From assembly GCA_015061035.1 (NCBI GenBank), contig SUXK01000001.1, forward strand, positions 124,001 through 188,000: a stretch of DNA of 64,000 nt, read 5' to 3'. The DNA is from Bacteroidales bacterium (lineage in GTDB: Bacteria; Bacteroidota; Bacteroidia; Bacteroidales; G3-4614). Below the pieces are notes generated by a model. That model did not search any database, had not been told where the DNA came from, and worked only from the letters and a program-made list of their open reading frames with translations. This document shows positions 28,001 through 36,721 of the stretch, piece after piece; the stretch's first letter is position 1; every line of letters begins with the position of its first letter. A program made the position numbers and the translations under genes.

Positions 28001-28231
28001 TCTAAAAAGGGGTAAATGCTTATATATGAGTTTTTCAATACGAATCTTCTCCTCGGGATGACCTTTTGTAGTTAATACCCTAAGGAGTTGCATGTCTTCT
28101 ATTTTGCTCTCTTTGTTGTCTTCTCCCTCTTGAATTCCAGAGATTTTTGAGATGTAACATAGCGTTTCGTACATGTTGTGGCGAGCCATATTGTAGTACG
28201 CCGCAAAGTGTGATTGTTCTTTAATTGTCAT
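25058..28231 (-). CDS. cas13b: Cas13b-like type VI-B CRISPR RNA-guided RNase (1057 aa)
   Basis: RxxxxH HEPN motifs near both termini (YYRDKFTHY at R112-H117; IRNAFSHNYYP at R1018-H1023); large single effector next to a VI-B-like array. Confidence 0.93.
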   Translation of the reverse strand: MTIKEQSHFAAYYNMARHNMYETLCYISKISGIQEGEDNKESKIEDMQLLRVLTTKGHPEEKIRIEKLIYKHLPLFRPAVEDLRKKSKENVKSPELLAKVIKNWAKVITYYRDKFTHYVFIDKRHENKEFLNAEMSVANDLNQIFTASARVIKERFGLSTELEFLTKGRYRTQTIDGKRSTKLNPNFIYSLQDKNERLNKMGLIFLACQLIEKKYASMLFDQQGYMGRDIYFDFTPAQCKYIREVFSAHRIVLPRGRMDVERNEITIAMDMFNELGKCPKELFEIISKEEQKRFRTKSETTGEEVLLMRHSDRFATLALQYIDNRKVFEKIRFQLSLGKYRYKFYDKTCVDGDTHVRILQKELNGFGRINEIELLKEEKWGGLIRKFEDAKIDTAETKPYITDQYPQYLFNGNRIGIYFNSAHGKAMRNGAYIPDIESGAHCIQPICWISNYELPALIFHHILTKDEKKSLTEKIIIDCVERYKKLFNDIAEGKVARTGNATSDFEMISKEYGIEKSDIPRELQDYFNGTERDGIEQYAKAQIREMIEENRIRLEQFNSKLKKIEDGEVKYGKRDYTEIRTGELAQYLAKDIVMFMPKAKYKPTSKNYNVMQALLATFNGSESGSTLDEVDDMFDNIKACYWKNESDNHPFLEYVLGEEPKDIIAFYKIYLELRGEYLDKCIKKMDLATIPFIHTERKRWEKRDEKFFKELAQRYATQPIELPRGLYDRAIKEYLKSKSILEDVIAQEQCNVTYLIARYMQDVLKDDSQQFYSLPRHYSCLSEKDKYLSLTEREAIAKSDALNSFKKREREKENENRRGNRRYNKGENKNTIKDRDTEEKFNSLYRKMDNNERILRRYKVQDMLLYLLACDIIKGIMREDFGYKLSMITDGKNSNFFDYKMPEFKTTITLKEGKKFTIKQQYLKIKNYGDFLKFIFDLRIDSLLSNGTKVEIDRNILEDELSNYDGSRPKVFETLLMIEKIVVEKHKELKDLEHITFGDVLNVIKMEEGEKKILRLIRNAFSHNYYPTIKDVNYDNMPEVAESLKDILEKESKKLTN

Positions 28232-28310
28232 AATGTGATATTTTAATTAATAATTATTTTAACTGTTTATGTATGGGTAATAGTATAACTATCCTTTTCT
28301 ATATTTTTTT

Positions 28311-28339
28311 CTTCTACAACTTATTGATAAGTTGCAATT
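28311..28339. promoter_or_regulatory. Direct-repeat-like 10-mer plus palindrome in cas13b upstream region
   Basis: CTTCTACAAC (identical to DR 3' end) overlapping palindrome CAACTTAT-TG-ATAAGTTG. Confidence 0.4.
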
Positions 28340-28386
28340 TAACTCATCTCTAAATTTATTAAAGTAGTGAAGGTGAGGAGATGATT

Positions 28387-29655
28387 CTAATTTACGGAAA
28401 GACATCTTCCTGTTCCAATCAAACGGTCGTAACGTTCGCCAGGAACACGATGGTAAACATTTACCCTATACTCGTTTTGAGTCTCATATCTGTTACCTTC
28501 AATAACAGATGCTTTACCAACGCTTTCGCCTTTGGGTACGAATAGGTATTGGTAGTTGTATGCACCCTGTTTTAATAGCATAAACTTCTCAAACATCCCT
28601 GTTTGAGGGTTGCGTAACATGCGGTTGTTGTCGCTAAAACGATATTCGCTTAACTCTCCGTCAATATATATATCACCTTCAGGGAGTAGCATCTCGCTTG
28701 CATCAAGTGTGAAGTGTACAACAAAATAGTCTGCCTGAATATGGCTATCCTCTTCAAAGTCTGTTTCACGAATAACATATCGCCCGTGCTGAGTCTCATC
28801 GTAAGAGTAAACTCGGCTCTCTCTTGGGTAGTCACGCTCTAATATGGCGTGGTAGTAGGGATCGTAGTGGGTGAGCACATCAACCCCCATACCCTTATAT
28901 TCGGTGCTGACCATCTCAAAACGGCGATACTCATTCCCTGCATCAAAAATCAAATCTTTGTTATGTTCATAAACAATCTCATTCTTATTAAAGTATTGTG
29001 GAGATTGAACAAACGCCATATTGTCGAGGCGATTGTTCTGCATAACATAAATTTTTAAGTCGTTAACGGGGTTAACAATATTGTAGTCGCTACGGTCAAT
29101 CCTGAACGATACCTGTTGGTAGTTATCGGCAAACCCTTTATCTGTTCTTGAACTTGCCGAGCAGTTTACCTTAACAGCCTCTTCGCTTACCATAAAACAT
29201 GCATAAAGAATAGGTCGTTCCCTTTGGTTTTGCGGATATACCACAACTGCATAATTACCCGACACTTTGAACTGAACATCATCGTTTGGCAGAGTAATGT
29301 TGTAGTTTACATAGTTTTGGAAAGTATTAAATGATAAATCCCAATCATAAACCTCTTGAATGTCAAAGCCATCGATATACTCAATGGTTGATAGCATAGA
29401 GGGTTGCCAGTTTGCGTTACAATGAACAATGCTATAACTTAAATCTTGATGTTCGTCTTCAAACAAATCAAACGAAATGTTTATATAATCATCAGAGTTA
29501 AGGCGTATAACGGTAGGGTACATAAACCCGTTGCCCGATTCAACCTTAAGCGAGTGGACTCTGCTATCTAAACTTGCAGTTCTGTATGGTTTGTTTTGAG
29601 CAACTGCAACGTTGCATACAATCCAAAAACTAAATATTATATATAAGTATCTCAT
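28387..29655 (-). CDS. DUF5103-type (T9SS plug-like) secreted protein
   Basis: Signal peptide; SLKVESGNGFMYPTVIRLNSDDYINISFDLFEDEHQDLSYSIVHCNANW. Confidence 0.75.
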   Translation of the reverse strand: MRYLYIIFSFWIVCNVAVAQNKPYRTASLDSRVHSLKVESGNGFMYPTVIRLNSDDYINISFDLFEDEHQDLSYSIVHCNANWQPSMLSTIEYIDGFDIQEVYDWDLSFNTFQNYVNYNITLPNDDVQFKVSGNYAVVVYPQNQRERPILYACFMVSEEAVKVNCSASSRTDKGFADNYQQVSFRIDRSDYNIVNPVNDLKIYVMQNNRLDNMAFVQSPQYFNKNEIVYEHNKDLIFDAGNEYRRFEMVSTEYKGMGVDVLTHYDPYYHAILERDYPRESRVYSYDETQHGRYVIRETDFEEDSHIQADYFVVHFTLDASEMLLPEGDIYIDGELSEYRFSDNNRMLRNPQTGMFEKFMLLKQGAYNYQYLFVPKGESVGKASVIEGNRYETQNEYRVNVYHRVPGERYDRLIGTGRCLSVN

Positions 29656-29680
29656 TTCTTTTTATTAAACAAACAAACCT

Positions 29681-29846
29681 GCGGGTAAGTGAATACAATA
29701 CTAAATTATTAGAGTATTGTTGAGCAGATTAATAAATGAATGCTTGTTAACTAACAAAGTTGCGAGTAAGCGAATACATTACCAAACTTGTTTGAGTATT
29801 GTTGAGCGAGAGCAAGTTCAACAAGCGAATGCTTGTTAACTAACAA
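29681..29846. repeat. Imperfect tandem duplication (~77 and ~85 bp)
   Basis: gcgRgtaagYgaatacaWtac...gagtattgttgagc...gaatgcttgttaactaacaa occurs twice. Confidence 0.8.
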
Positions 29847-29851
29847 CTCCC

Positions 29852-30205
29852 TTACCATTTTACCATGACCGAAGCACCAGTAACGTTGCCTGAGATTGGA
29901 GGCTTAACCTTTATTATTTCAACCTCTCCGCCCTCTATTGAGGTGAAGTTTGCTTTAATGGCATTCATTATTCTATATGCTACGCACTCTAACAAGTTTG
30001 ATGGAGTACTCATTTCACACTTTACAACATCGTAAATGTCAGCATAGTTTATAGTGTCGCTAACTGAGTCGCTTTCGGCGGCTTTTGATATATCAAATTT
30101 AACCTTAATTCTTACAATATAGTCGTTACCAACTCTTCGCTCTTGCTTACAAACGCCGTGGTAAGCATGAATCCTTATCTCTTTAAGTTCAATATAACTC
30201 TCCAT
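29852..30205 (-). CDS. folB: Dihydroneopterin aldolase
   Basis: IELKEIRIHAYHGVCKQERRVGNDYIVRIKV; VKPPISGNVTGASVMVKW. Confidence 0.9.
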   Translation of the reverse strand: MESYIELKEIRIHAYHGVCKQERRVGNDYIVRIKVKFDISKAAESDSVSDTINYADIYDVVKCEMSTPSNLLECVAYRIMNAIKANFTSIEGGEVEIIKVKPPISGNVTGASVMVKW

Positions 30206-30557
30206 ACTTGGTAATTATCAATCACTTTCACAAACTTACTAAATAAATTCAATACTTCAAATATAGTATATAGGTAAAAAAGAATATTTTTTTTGTTTTG
30301 ATTAACTAAAAATCTAAAGGTTTAAGATTAAAAAATAGTAGTTGGGAAGTTTGAATATCAAAATGTATATAAAACGAACAATAAATTATCATTATGATAC
30401 CTCTCATTCTATTTTTGTAGAAAACCGATTTTTGCGCAATTTCTGAAAAATGAGTAGAATGTACTTCGTTTGTTAATCGCAAACGTACGAAAATCAATTA
30501 ATTACAATATTAAAGATTTTTTTCTTTAATTATTATATATAATATAACAAAAAGTTG

Positions 30558-30565
30558 TAACTTTG
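30558..30565 (+). promoter_or_regulatory. Bacteroidetes -7 element of the nqr operon
   Basis: TAACTTTG 28 nt upstream of nqrA. Confidence 0.6.
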
Positions 30566-30592
30566 CACTCGGTAAAAAATCCGTTGTAGAAA

Positions 30593-31942
30593 ATGGCAGA
30601 TTTAGTAAAAATAAAAAGAGGATTGGATATTCCATTGGTTGGAGAGGCTGAGAAAACCATACAAGAGGCACCTAAAGCCGAAATGTATGCAATTATCCCT
30701 GATGACTTTCATGGAGTAGTTCCAAAAATATTAGTTAAGAGTGGTGATGCTGTAAAGGCGGGAACACCACTTATGTGCGATAAAAATCGCCCAGAGGTAA
30801 ACTTTGTATCTCCTGTTAGTGGAACAGTTGAGGCAGTAAATCGTGGCGAGCGTCGTAAAGTGTTGGAAATAGTAGTAAAATCGGATGGCAAGTTTGAGAG
30901 TGTAGAGTTTGAGAAACTTGATGCAAAGAAAATGGATGCTCAAGCAATCAAAGAGACTCTATTGCAAAGCGGACTATTTGCATTTATCAAGCAACGTCCA
31001 TACGATGTAATTGCAAATCCCGAGGTGGCACCTCGCGATATATTTGTAACAGCGTTTGATTCGGCACCATTAGCACCCGAGTTCGAATTTGTTGCAAAAG
31101 ATGAGGAGGCTGCACTACAAGCAGGAGTTGATGTGCTTGCAAAACTAACAAACGGAAAAGTGTATGTTGGTGTAAACGCAACAAGTCAGATAAAACTCAA
31201 TGGATGTGAGGTAGTGAAATTCCAAGGCGCTCACCCTGCAGGAAACGTAGGTGTGCAAATAGCAAACATTGCACCAATAAGCAAAGGTGAGGTGGTTTGG
31301 ACAATCTCTGCATTTGATTTGCTTTTGATTGGACGTTTGTTTACAACAGGTAAACTCGATTTTACTCGCATTATTACCCTTGCTGGTTCAGAGGTTGAGG
31401 CTCCTAAATATGTTAAAACTACAATGGGAGCATCAATAGCGTCAGTAATCACTGGTAACGTTAAGAAAGCGGACCACAACCAACGTATAATATCAGGTAA
31501 CGTTCTTACTGGAACAAAAGTTTCGGCACAAGATTACCTTCGTGCTTATTCTTCTCAAATAACAATAATTCCAGAGGGAGATGATTGCAACGAGTTTGTT
31601 GGATGGGCAACTCCCGGATGCGGAAAATTCAGTGTAAGTCGCACATTTGGCTCATGGTTGTTTGGTAAGAATAAAAAATATAACATTGATGCACGTCTTC
31701 GCGGAGGAGAGCGTGGTATTATAATGTCGGGTGAGTACGATAGTGTATTCCCAATGGATATACTTCCCGAGTTCTTGGTAAAAGCAGTAATAGCATTCGA
31801 TATAGATAAGATGGAGAATCTTGGAATCTACGAGGTTGCTCCCGAAGATTTTGCTCTATGTGAGTTTGTTGATACATCAAAACTCCCATTGCAACAAATA
31901 ATTCGTAACGGATTGGATGCTCTAATGAAAGAGATGAACTAA
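30593..31942 (+). CDS. nqrA: Na+-translocating NADH:quinone reductase subunit A
   Basis: IKRGLDIPLVGEAEKTI; first gene of NQR operon. Confidence 0.96.
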   Translation: MADLVKIKRGLDIPLVGEAEKTIQEAPKAEMYAIIPDDFHGVVPKILVKSGDAVKAGTPLMCDKNRPEVNFVSPVSGTVEAVNRGERRKVLEIVVKSDGKFESVEFEKLDAKKMDAQAIKETLLQSGLFAFIKQRPYDVIANPEVAPRDIFVTAFDSAPLAPEFEFVAKDEEAALQAGVDVLAKLTNGKVYVGVNATSQIKLNGCEVVKFQGAHPAGNVGVQIANIAPISKGEVVWTISAFDLLLIGRLFTTGKLDFTRIITLAGSEVEAPKYVKTTMGASIASVITGNVKKADHNQRIISGNVLTGTKVSAQDYLRAYSSQITIIPEGDDCNEFVGWATPGCGKFSVSRTFGSWLFGKNKKYNIDARLRGGERGIIMSGEYDSVFPMDILPEFLVKAVIAFDIDKMENLGIYEVAPEDFALCEFVDTSKLPLQQIIRNGLDALMKEMN

Positions 31943-31966
31943 TAAGGAAAATTATTTGCACAGAGT

Positions 31967-33190
31967 ATGGAGAAATTAAGAAAATATATCGACAAGATTA
32001 AACCAAATTTCGAGCCAGGCGGAAAATATGCAAAACTTCGCTCAGTGTTCGAGGGGTTTGAGACATTCCTGTTTGTACCAAATACAACATCAAAATCAGG
32101 AGTGCATATTCACGACTCAATCGATAGCAAGAGAACAATGACAGTTGTTATTCTTGCATTGTTGCCAGCGCTATTGTTTGGTATGTATAATGTTGGATAC
32201 CAACACTATTTGGCAATAGGAGAGTTGGCAGCAACAAGTTTCTTTACAATCTTCTTGTACGGATTCTTGGCAGTGTTGCCTAAAATTGTGGTATCGTATG
32301 TAGTTGGATTGGGAATTGAGTTTATCTCGGCTCAACTTCGTGGACACGAGATACAAGAGGGATTCTTGGTATCGGGTATGCTAATACCAATGATTGTTCC
32401 AGTAGATACTCCATTATGGATGATTGCAGTAGCAACAGCATTTGCTGTAATATTCGCAAAAGAGATTTTCGGTGGAACAGGTATGAACATCTTTAACGTT
32501 GCACTTATTACACGTGCATTCTTATTCTTTGCATACCCATCAAAAATGTCGGGAGATAGCGTATTTGTCCGCACCTCAGATACATTTGGAATGGGAGCAG
32601 GAAACGTAGTTGAAGGTTTCTCAGGAGCAACACCTCTTGGTCAGTTGGCAACTCAAACATCTGAGAATATAACTTTGACAACAACAGTAGGAGAGCCTAT
32701 TTCAACATGGGATATGTTCTTAGGATTAATACCCGGTTCAATTGGAGAGACTTCAACACTTGCAATCCTAATTGGTGCCGCAATATTGTTGTTCACAGGA
32801 ATAGCAAGTTGGAGAATTATGTTGTCAGTATTTGTGGGAGGAATATCAATGGCATTATTGGCAAACGCTTTTGCATCTCCAACATATCCCGGCTCGTTGC
32901 TAACTCCATTTGATCACATCTGTTTAGGTGGATTTGCCTTTGCAGCAGTCTTTATGGCAACTGACCCTGTAACAGGAGCAAGAACAAATGTTGGAAAATA
33001 TATCTACGGATTCTTAATTGGTGCAATAACAATCATTATTCGTCTATACAACAATGGTTACCCCGAAGGTGCAATGTTGGCAGTTCTATTAATGAATGTG
33101 TTTGCTCCATTAATTGACTACTTTGTAGTTGAGAGCAATGTTAAACGCCGTTTGAAACGAGCAAAGAAAGGAGGAACTACAAATGAATAA
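31967..33190 (+). CDS. nqrB: NQR subunit B
   Basis: EGFLVSGMLIPMIVPVDTPLW, NVALITRAFLFFAYPSKMSGD. Confidence 0.96.
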   Translation: MEKLRKYIDKIKPNFEPGGKYAKLRSVFEGFETFLFVPNTTSKSGVHIHDSIDSKRTMTVVILALLPALLFGMYNVGYQHYLAIGELAATSFFTIFLYGFLAVLPKIVVSYVVGLGIEFISAQLRGHEIQEGFLVSGMLIPMIVPVDTPLWMIAVATAFAVIFAKEIFGGTGMNIFNVALITRAFLFFAYPSKMSGDSVFVRTSDTFGMGAGNVVEGFSGATPLGQLATQTSENITLTTTVGEPISTWDMFLGLIPGSIGETSTLAILIGAAILLFTGIASWRIMLSVFVGGISMALLANAFASPTYPGSLLTPFDHICLGGFAFAAVFMATDPVTGARTNVGKYIYGFLIGAITIIIRLYNNGYPEGAMLAVLLMNVFAPLIDYFVVESNVKRRLKRAKKGGTTNE

Positions 33191-33896
33191 GCAATCAAAC
33201 GTATATACAGTTATATATGCCTCTGTAATGGTAATAGTGGTTGCAGCAGTGTTGGCCTTTGTTGCAATGAGTCTTGCCCCAAAACAAGAGGAGAATATTC
33301 AAGTTGATAAGATGAAGCAAATCCTCTCGTCAATTGGAGTAGAAACAACAGCCAATAATGTTCAGGCAGAATATAAAAAATATATTACATCATCGTTTGT
33401 TTTAAACTCAAACGGAGATAAGGTAGAGGGCGAAGCATTTAATATAAATGTAGCAGCGCAAGTAAAACTGCCCGATGCTGAACGTAAATTACCCGTATTT
33501 GTAGCGCAAGTTGATGGCAATGCAACAAAATACATTATTCCAATGTATGGTGCAGGATTGTGGGGGCCAATATGGGGATATATCTCATTGGATGAAAACG
33601 GAAGCACTGTATATGGAGCATACTTTGCACATCAAGGAGAGACTCCGGGATTAGGTGCTGAGATAGATAAACCTGCATTCTGTGACCAATTTATAGGTAA
33701 AAACTTCTTCAAAGACGGAGAGTTTAAATCGATAAAAGTTGAGAAGGTTGGACAAAAACCTATGAACGGAGCAGACTATGTAGATGCAATCACAGGTGGA
33801 ACAATCACAAGTCAAGGAGTATCGGCAATGATTGGAAACTCGTTTGCACCTTATGAGACATTCTTCAAATCATTAACAAATAATCAGGGAGAATAA
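33183..33896 (+). CDS. nqrC: NQR subunit C
   Basis: [34 protein letters not shown] attachment motif. Confidence 0.95.
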   Translation: MNKQSNVYTVIYASVMVIVVAAVLAFVAMSLAPKQEENIQVDKMKQILSSIGVETTANNVQAEYKKYITSSFVLNSNGDKVEGEAFNINVAAQVKLPDAERKLPVFVAQVDGNATKYIIPMYGAGLWGPIWGYISLDENGSTVYGAYFAHQGETPGLGAEIDKPAFCDQFIGKNFFKDGEFKSIKVEKVGQKPMNGADYVDAITGGTITSQGVSAMIGNSFAPYETFFKSLTNNQGE

Positions 33897-33900
33897 GAGT

Positions 33901-34524
33901 ATGTTATCAAAAAAGACAAAAGAGGCATTATTAGGTCCTCTATCAAAAAATAACCCTGTGTTAATACAGGTACTTGGTATATGTTCGGCACTTGCAGTAA
34001 CCGCTAAATTAGAACCTGCATTTGTAATGGCTATATCGGTAACAGCAGTATTGGCTTTTGCCAATGTTATAATATCGTTGTTGCGTAATACAATACCTAA
34101 CAGTATTCGTATCATAGTGCAATTGGTTGTGGTAGCAGCCTTGGTAATCATTGTTGATCAAGTATTAAAAGCGTTTGTTTACGATGTAAGTAAACAGTTG
34201 TCAGTATTTATCGGATTAATCATTACAAACTGTATTATTATGGGACGCCTTGAGGCATTTGCAATGGGTAATGGTCCATGGGAATCGTTCTTGGACGGCG
34301 TTGGAAACGGACTTGGTTACGGTTTGGTATTGATAATAATAGCGTTCTTTCGTGAGTTGTTAGGCTCAGGAACACTATTCGGTTATCAAGTAATACCCGA
34401 TTGTATATATGAGATTGGGTATGCAAACAATGGTTTGATGATTTTGCCTCCTATGGCATTGATAGTTGCAGGATGTATAATCTGGGCGCATCGTTCAATG
34501 AATAAAGATTTACAAGAAAAATAA
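33901..34524 (+). CDS. nqrD: NQR subunit D
   Basis: [25 protein letters not shown]-type N-terminus, operon position. Confidence 0.95.
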   Translation: MLSKKTKEALLGPLSKNNPVLIQVLGICSALAVTAKLEPAFVMAISVTAVLAFANVIISLLRNTIPNSIRIIVQLVVVAALVIIVDQVLKAFVYDVSKQLSVFIGLIITNCIIMGRLEAFAMGNGPWESFLDGVGNGLGYGLVLIIIAFFRELLGSGTLFGYQVIPDCIYEIGYANNGLMILPPMALIVAGCIIWAHRSMNKDLQEK

Positions 34525-34545
34525 TAACTATAAAGATTAGAAAAA

Positions 34546-35160
34546 ATGGAAACACTAAATCTCTTTATTAAGTCTATCTTTATAGACAATATGGTATTTG
34601 CCTACTTCTTGGGAATGTGTTCATATTTGGCAGTATCAAAGAATGTGAAAACATCAATGGGATTAGGTATTGCAGTAACTTTTGTACTTACTATTACCTT
34701 GCCAGTAAACTATTTGCTTGAGAACTATATCCTAAAAGCAGGAGCATTGCAATGGTTGGGTGAAGAGTATGCTCAAGTCAATTTAAGTTTCTTATCGTTG
34801 ATACTATTCATAGCAGTAGTAGCATCAATGGTGCAATTACTTGAAATGATAATTGAGAAATATTCACCATCGTTATATAATCAACTTGGAATATTCTTGC
34901 CACTAATAGCCGTAAACTGTGCAATATTAGGAGGCTCTTTGTTTATGCAACAAAGAGAGTTTGCATCTGCAGGTGAGGCTACAGTATTTGGATTAGGTTC
35001 AGGAATAGGATGGTTGTTGGCAATAGTAGGAATTGCGGCAATACGCGAGAAATTATCATACTCAAATATCCCAGCACCACTTCGCGGAATAGGTATTACT
35101 TTCATCGTAACAGGTTTGATGGGAATAGCATTTATGAGTTTCTTGGGAATAAAACTTTAA
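34546..35160 (+). CDS. nqrE: NQR subunit E
   Basis: [28 protein letters not shown]. Confidence 0.95.
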   Translation: METLNLFIKSIFIDNMVFAYFLGMCSYLAVSKNVKTSMGLGIAVTFVLTITLPVNYLLENYILKAGALQWLGEEYAQVNLSFLSLILFIAVVASMVQLLEMIIEKYSPSLYNQLGIFLPLIAVNCAILGGSLFMQQREFASAGEATVFGLGSGIGWLLAIVGIAAIREKLSYSNIPAPLRGIGITFIVTGLMGIAFMSFLGIKL

Positions 35161-35186
35161 TAACGAACAAATAAAATATTATATAT

Positions 35187-36431
35187 ATGCAGTTGACAAT
35201 TTTTTCAGCAGTTATAATATTCTTGATAATCATTCTTTTGTTGGTAGCAATACTATTAATTGCTAAGGCAAAATTGGTGCAATCAGGAGATGTTACAGTA
35301 AATATAAATTCCGAGAGAAAAGTAGTAACTTCAGCAGGTTCAAGTTTGCTTAATGTAATGGCAGAGGATAAAATCTTTTTGCCATCGGCATGTGGAGGAC
35401 AAGGAAACTGCGGTATGTGTAAGTGCCAAGTTGAAGAGGGTGGAGGCGAAATACTTCCAACCGAAGTTGGTTTCTTTAACCGCAAACAGATAAAAGAGAA
35501 CTATCGTTTGGCTTGTCAGGTTAAAGTTAAAAACGATATGGAGGTAAAAATACCTCAAGAGGTACTCGGAATTAAGAAGTGGGAGTGCGAGGTTGTTTCG
35601 AACAACAACGTGGCATCATTCATCAAAGAGTTTGTTGTTAAACTACCCGAAGGAGAAACACTCGATTTCAAATCAGGAAGTTATATCCAAATTGATGTGC
35701 CTAAATATGAGGCTAAATTTGCCGATATGGACATAGATGAAAAATTCCGTGATGAGTGGGATAAGTTCAAAATGTGGGGACTTGTTTCTAAAAATACTGA
35801 AGAGACATACCGTGCATACTCAATGGCTAACCACCCAGCAGAAGGAAACATTGTTATGTTGAACATTCGTATAGCAACACCTCCATTTGATCGTGCAACA
35901 GGAACATGGGCTGCAGGAATCAATCCGGGTATCTGTTCATCATACATCTTCTCACGTAAACCGGGCGATAAAGTTACTGTATCAGGACCTTACGGAGATT
36001 TCCATATCTTGGATACTAAACGCGAAATGTTATATATTGGTGGTGGAGCAGGTATGGCACCATTACGTTCACACCTATTACATCTATTCCATACATTAAA
36101 AACAACTGATCGTAAAATATCATACTGGTATGGAGCGCGTTCACGCCGTGAGATATTCTACGAAGAGGATTTCCGTGCAATAGAGCGTGAATTCCCTAAC
36201 TTCTCATTCCATATAGCATTATCTGATCCACAACCAGAGGATAACTGGACAGGTTACACAGGATTTATTCACCAAGTAATCTACGACAACTATCTTAAGA
36301 CACACGATGCTCCAGAAGACATTGAGTACTACATGTGTGGTCCTGGTCCTATGGCTAATGCTGTTAAGAAAATGCTTTGGGATTTAGGAGTTCCTCGCGA
36401 AATGTTGATGTTCGATGACTTTGGAGGATAG
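35187..36431 (+). CDS. nqrF: NQR subunit F
   Basis: 2Fe-2S motif CGGQGNCGMCKC; FAD/NAD binding YIGGGAGMAPLRSH. Confidence 0.96.
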   Translation: MQLTIFSAVIIFLIIILLLVAILLIAKAKLVQSGDVTVNINSERKVVTSAGSSLLNVMAEDKIFLPSACGGQGNCGMCKCQVEEGGGEILPTEVGFFNRKQIKENYRLACQVKVKNDMEVKIPQEVLGIKKWECEVVSNNNVASFIKEFVVKLPEGETLDFKSGSYIQIDVPKYEAKFADMDIDEKFRDEWDKFKMWGLVSKNTEETYRAYSMANHPAEGNIVMLNIRIATPPFDRATGTWAAGINPGICSSYIFSRKPGDKVTVSGPYGDFHILDTKREMLYIGGGAGMAPLRSHLLHLFHTLKTTDRKISYWYGARSRREIFYEEDFRAIEREFPNFSFHIALSDPQPEDNWTGYTGFIHQVIYDNYLKTHDAPEDIEYYMCGPGPMANAVKKMLWDLGVPREMLMFDDFGG

Positions 36432-36566
36432 ATAAATCTTTAATTAGAAATTAGAAATGAGGAATTAGGAATTTAAAATACTAACTCCTCATTTTTATAT
36501 ATGAGAGAGTTTTTTAGTTGTACGGTGCGTTGCCCCTTTTTGTAAGAAACTAATATCAAAATATAC

Positions 36567-36594
36567 AGCAGGTTGTTCAAACAGTCAACCTGCT
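36567..36594 (+). terminator. Terminator-like hairpin downstream of nqrF
   Basis: AGCAGGTTG-TTCAAACAGT-CAACCTGCT then TTTTGCTTTA. Confidence 0.7.
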
Positions 36595-36721
36595 TTTGCT
36601 TTATATTGCAATAAGATTAATAAGTAGTATTAAGTATGGTGTAAAATATATTTACGCTGTTTTTTTGATATTTTTTAAATATTTGCAGAATTTAGCATTT
36701 ATTCTATAAAATATCAGAAAA

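Noticed and set aside
30709-35558. Minus-strand ORFs opposite nqrA-F
   Set aside because: Shadow ORFs with low-complexity or implausible composition inside a well-defined operon.
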